Below, one piece after another: positions 61,907 to 64,000 of a stretch of DNA of 64,000 bases. Origin of the DNA: Namhaeicola sp039714555 (GTDB taxonomy: Bacteria > Bacteroidota > Bacteroidia > Flavobacteriales > Flavobacteriaceae); assembly GCA_039714555.1 (NCBI GenBank), contig JBDLJB010000006.1:62001-126000 (forward strand), in the 5' to 3' direction. The position numbers were made by a program, and so were the translations under genes. Each line of letters begins with the position of its first letter. Within the stretch, counting starts at the first letter, position 1. The notes under the pieces were generated by a model, which ran no database searches, was not told the DNA's origin, and saw only the letters and a list, made by a program, of their open reading frames with translations.

Positions 61907-64000
61907 ATGAAACAAATTAGACAATTAATCCTTGGTATCTTAATTTTTATACCTTTTGTAATGTCAGCACAAAACATTATTACAGGTACAGTAACAGATG
62001 CTTCAGGAACAGAACTCCCCGGTGTAACCGTTTTGATAAAAGGTACAGACACTGGAACCGCAACCGATTTTGATGGTATTTATACTATTGAAGCTAATGC
62101 GGGTGATGAACTTATTTTTAGTTTTGTTGGTATGACAACCTTAACAAGAATTGTTGGAACAAACAATGTTATAAACGTTTCTTTGGTTGATGAAGCTAAC
62201 ACATTAGAAGAGATTGTATTGATCGGTTATGGTCAAACAACAAAAAAAGATGCTACAGGTGCTGTTGATAAAGTGAGCACTGATGAATTTAACGCGGGTG
62301 CAATTGCATCACCGGAACAATTAATTACCGGTAAAGCTGCGGGTGTGAATGTTGTACCACCTAGTGGGCGACCAGGTGAAAGTGGTACCATTAAAATTAG
62401 AGGAGGATTATCTTCTATGAGTAATAATAGCCCGTTGATTGTAATTAACGGAGTACCTGTTGATCAAGATGATGGTCCGGCATTAAACTCTGTAAACCCT
62501 AGTGACATAGAAAGTTTTAATGTTTTAAAAGATGCTTCTGCTACTGCAATTTATGGTTCAAGAGCAACAAATGGGGTTATTTTGATCACTACAAAATCAG
62601 GTAAAATGAATGCTGATCTTAAAGTGAGTATTGATAGTTATGTTTCTTGGGGAAAACGTGTTAATGACATAGATGTTTTATCATCTAATGAATTTAGATT
62701 TGCTACAAAAGAAACAGGAAATCAAAATGCAATTTCTTTATTAGGTGATGCAAATACTTACTGGCAAGATATAATTTATCAAACAGCTTTTGGTACTGAT
62801 AATAACTTAACAATATCAGAAGGATTTGACAATACTTCCTATCGTATTTCTTTTGGATACATGTATCAGGAGGGTATTTTAAAAACATCTGAATTTAATC
62901 GTAAGAATATTTCATTGAGCTTACGTCAGAATTTATTTGATAACAATTTAAAAATGGATTTTAATATTCGTGCAAGTTTTGTTGGAGATGATTTTGCTAA
63001 TGATGGTGCAATAGGTTCTGCAGTGACTTTTGATCCAACGCAACCTGTTTACAGTGGTAATGATAATTATGGAGGATATTGGGAATGGTTAGATCCTAAT
63101 AACTCAGGTCAACCTTATTCTTTAGCTCCTAAAAACCCACTAGGCTTATTAGAACAAAATACAAATCATGCTTCTACTGAAAGGATTATGGGGAATGCAA
63201 AATTTGATTATAAATTGTCGTTTTTAGAAGGTTTATCGATCAACGCAAATTTTGGTTTTGATTATACTGAAGTAGATGGAGAATCAGTAACCCCTGCAAC
63301 ATCTGCCGGAGGATTTTTTAATCAAGGTACTAGAGGACCTTATGGAAGTTTAAAAAGAAATTTATTAGCGGATGTATATTTAAATTATGTAAATACATTT
63401 AGTGATGTACATAAAATTGATGCTATGGCAGGTCAGTCTGTTCAAGACTTCTATAGAGAGAGTACTTCTTTTACTGTAGATGGTAATGGAGCTGTATCCA
63501 TACTACCTTTAGCTTCACCCAATTCACTATTATCTTATATGGCACGTATTAACTATTCATATGATAGTCGCTATTTGTTTACCGCTACTTATCGTCGTGA
63601 TGGTTCGTCAAGATTCCATCCTGATAATAGATGGGCAAATTTCTTCTCAGGTGCATTTGCCTGGAATATTGCTGAAGAAGCATTTTTAAGAGATAATCAT
63701 GATATATCTACTTTAAAATTAAGATTGGGTTATGGAGAAACCGGTCAACAAGAAATTGGTGCAGATTTTGGTTATTTACCGGTTTATTTACAAGGTAGCG
63801 ATAATGTAAGATACCAGTTTGGAGATCAATTCATTTATACGCTTCGTCCTTCAGGTTATGATGAAAATATAAAATGGGAAGAATCTGCAACCTGGAATAT
63901 TGGTTTGGATTACGGTTTTGCAAATGATAGAATTTATGGTTCTATTGAATATTTCCAAAGACAGTCATCAGATATCCTACAAAATGTTAACTTACCTGCA
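61907..64000 (+). CDS. susC: SusC/RagA-family TonB-dependent receptor, C-terminus beyond the window
   Basis: 698 codons are open to the window end. Signal peptide to about 22 (FVMSAQ); carboxypeptidase-like regulatory domain about 24-95 (ITGTVTDASGTELPGVTVLI and GTATDFDGIYTI); a TonB-box-like EEIVLIGYG near 102; plug domain with PLIVINGVPVD and ATAIYGSRATNGVI; then barrel strands. It should import maltodextrins with a SusD lipoprotein encoded just right of the window. Divergent from the LacI-type regulator, with twin operators between. Roughly 300 residues are missing. Confidence 0.95.
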   Translation, partial: MKQIRQLILGILIFIPFVMSAQNIITGTVTDASGTELPGVTVLIKGTDTGTATDFDGIYTIEANAGDELIFSFVGMTTLTRIVGTNNVINVSLVDEANTLEEIVLIGYGQTTKKDATGAVDKVSTDEFNAGAIASPEQLITGKAAGVNVVPPSGRPGESGTIKIRGGLSSMSNNSPLIVINGVPVDQDDGPALNSVNPSDIESFNVLKDASATAIYGSRATNGVILITTKSGKMNADLKVSIDSYVSWGKRVNDIDVLSSNEFRFATKETGNQNAISLLGDANTYWQDIIYQTAFGTDNNLTISEGFDNTSYRISFGYMYQEGILKTSEFNRKNISLSLRQNLFDNNLKMDFNIRASFVGDDFANDGAIGSAVTFDPTQPVYSGNDNYGGYWEWLDPNNSGQPYSLAPKNPLGLLEQNTNHASTERIMGNAKFDYKLSFLEGLSINANFGFDYTEVDGESVTPATSAGGFFNQGTRGPYGSLKRNLLADVYLNYVNTFSDVHKIDAMAGQSVQDFYRESTSFTVDGNGAVSILPLASPNSLLSYMARINYSYDSRYLFTATYRRDGSSRFHPDNRWANFFSGAFAWNIAEEAFLRDNHDISTLKLRLGYGETGQQEIGADFGYLPVYLQGSDNVRYQFGDQFIYTLRPSGYDENIKWEESATWNIGLDYGFANDRIYGSIEYFQRQSSDILQNVNLPA

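Noticed and set aside
1..64000. CRISPR array, insertion sequences, prophage or rRNA operon
   Set aside because: No regularly spaced direct repeats, transposase, integrase or phage genes, and no rRNA sequence were seen.

Overview
The window is AT-rich chromosomal DNA from a member of the Bacteroidota, most probably a marine-type flavobacterium (Flavobacteriaceae). The evidence is the gene content (UpxY-type NusG, DUF3078, DUF4412, an OmpA with thrombospondin type-3 repeats, a cysteine-free AddB-like nuclease, a SusC/RagA receptor), the gene order coaX - outer-membrane protein - TPR - lptC - CNNM/CBS - ppiD, and promoters of the TTG-N17..20-TAnnTTTG type. There is no plasmid, phage or transposon signature. 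Both ends cut genes: a glycosyltransferase at base 1 and susC at base 64000.

Region by region. 1-5430: end of a surface-polysaccharide locus, with two glycosyltransferases on the minus strand and, divergently, a NusG-like antiterminator, a WbpP-type epimerase, UDP-glucose dehydrogenase and a Wza-like export lipoprotein, closed by a terminator. 5431-21800: housekeeping genes (OsmC, L-Ala-D/L-Glu epimerase, rsmI, acyl-CoA synthetase, aspS, ClC channel, GlpQ, Omp85-like barrel, tadA, murI, dxs, DUF3078, dGTPase). 21851-22087: remnant of a PiT phosphate transporter beside an intact Na/Pi cotransporter. 23983-38115: secreted DUF4412 protein, hydrolase, AddB-like nuclease, OmpA, PpiD and the lptC-coaX cluster. 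38214-40527: tRNA-Phe(GAA), two MORN/YwqK paralogues and a small conserved gene.

40529-46579 is the most interesting part. After a decayed UspA gene come a soluble FixL-like PAS histidine kinase and a response regulator fused to a CRP/FNR DNA-binding module. Downstream lie a tandem UspA protein, a membrane protein, a secreted protein, an Hsp20 and an unknown helical protein. Four promoters here share one architecture: two FNR/CRP-type 14-bp dyads 22 bp apart, then exactly 22 bp to a -7 element. One of the four drives no protein gene and runs into a strong terminator about 225 bases on, which suggests a small RNA belonging to the regulon. The inferred circuit is FixL-FixJ-FixK compressed into two proteins and acting on stress genes.

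46673-64000 is a maltodextrin/starch utilisation locus. On the minus strand are two secreted GH13 enzymes, a GH31 alpha-glucosidase, an esterase with a starch-binding-like domain, a SusA-type neopullulanase, a GH65 disaccharide phosphorylase, beta-phosphoglucomutase, an MFS sugar transporter and a LacI-family regulator. susC starts divergently, with two identical 14-bp LacI-type operators in the gap. Glucan is bound and imported at the outer membrane, trimmed in the periplasm, carried in by the MFS protein and phosphorolysed to glucose plus beta-glucose-1-phosphate, then glucose-6-phosphate.
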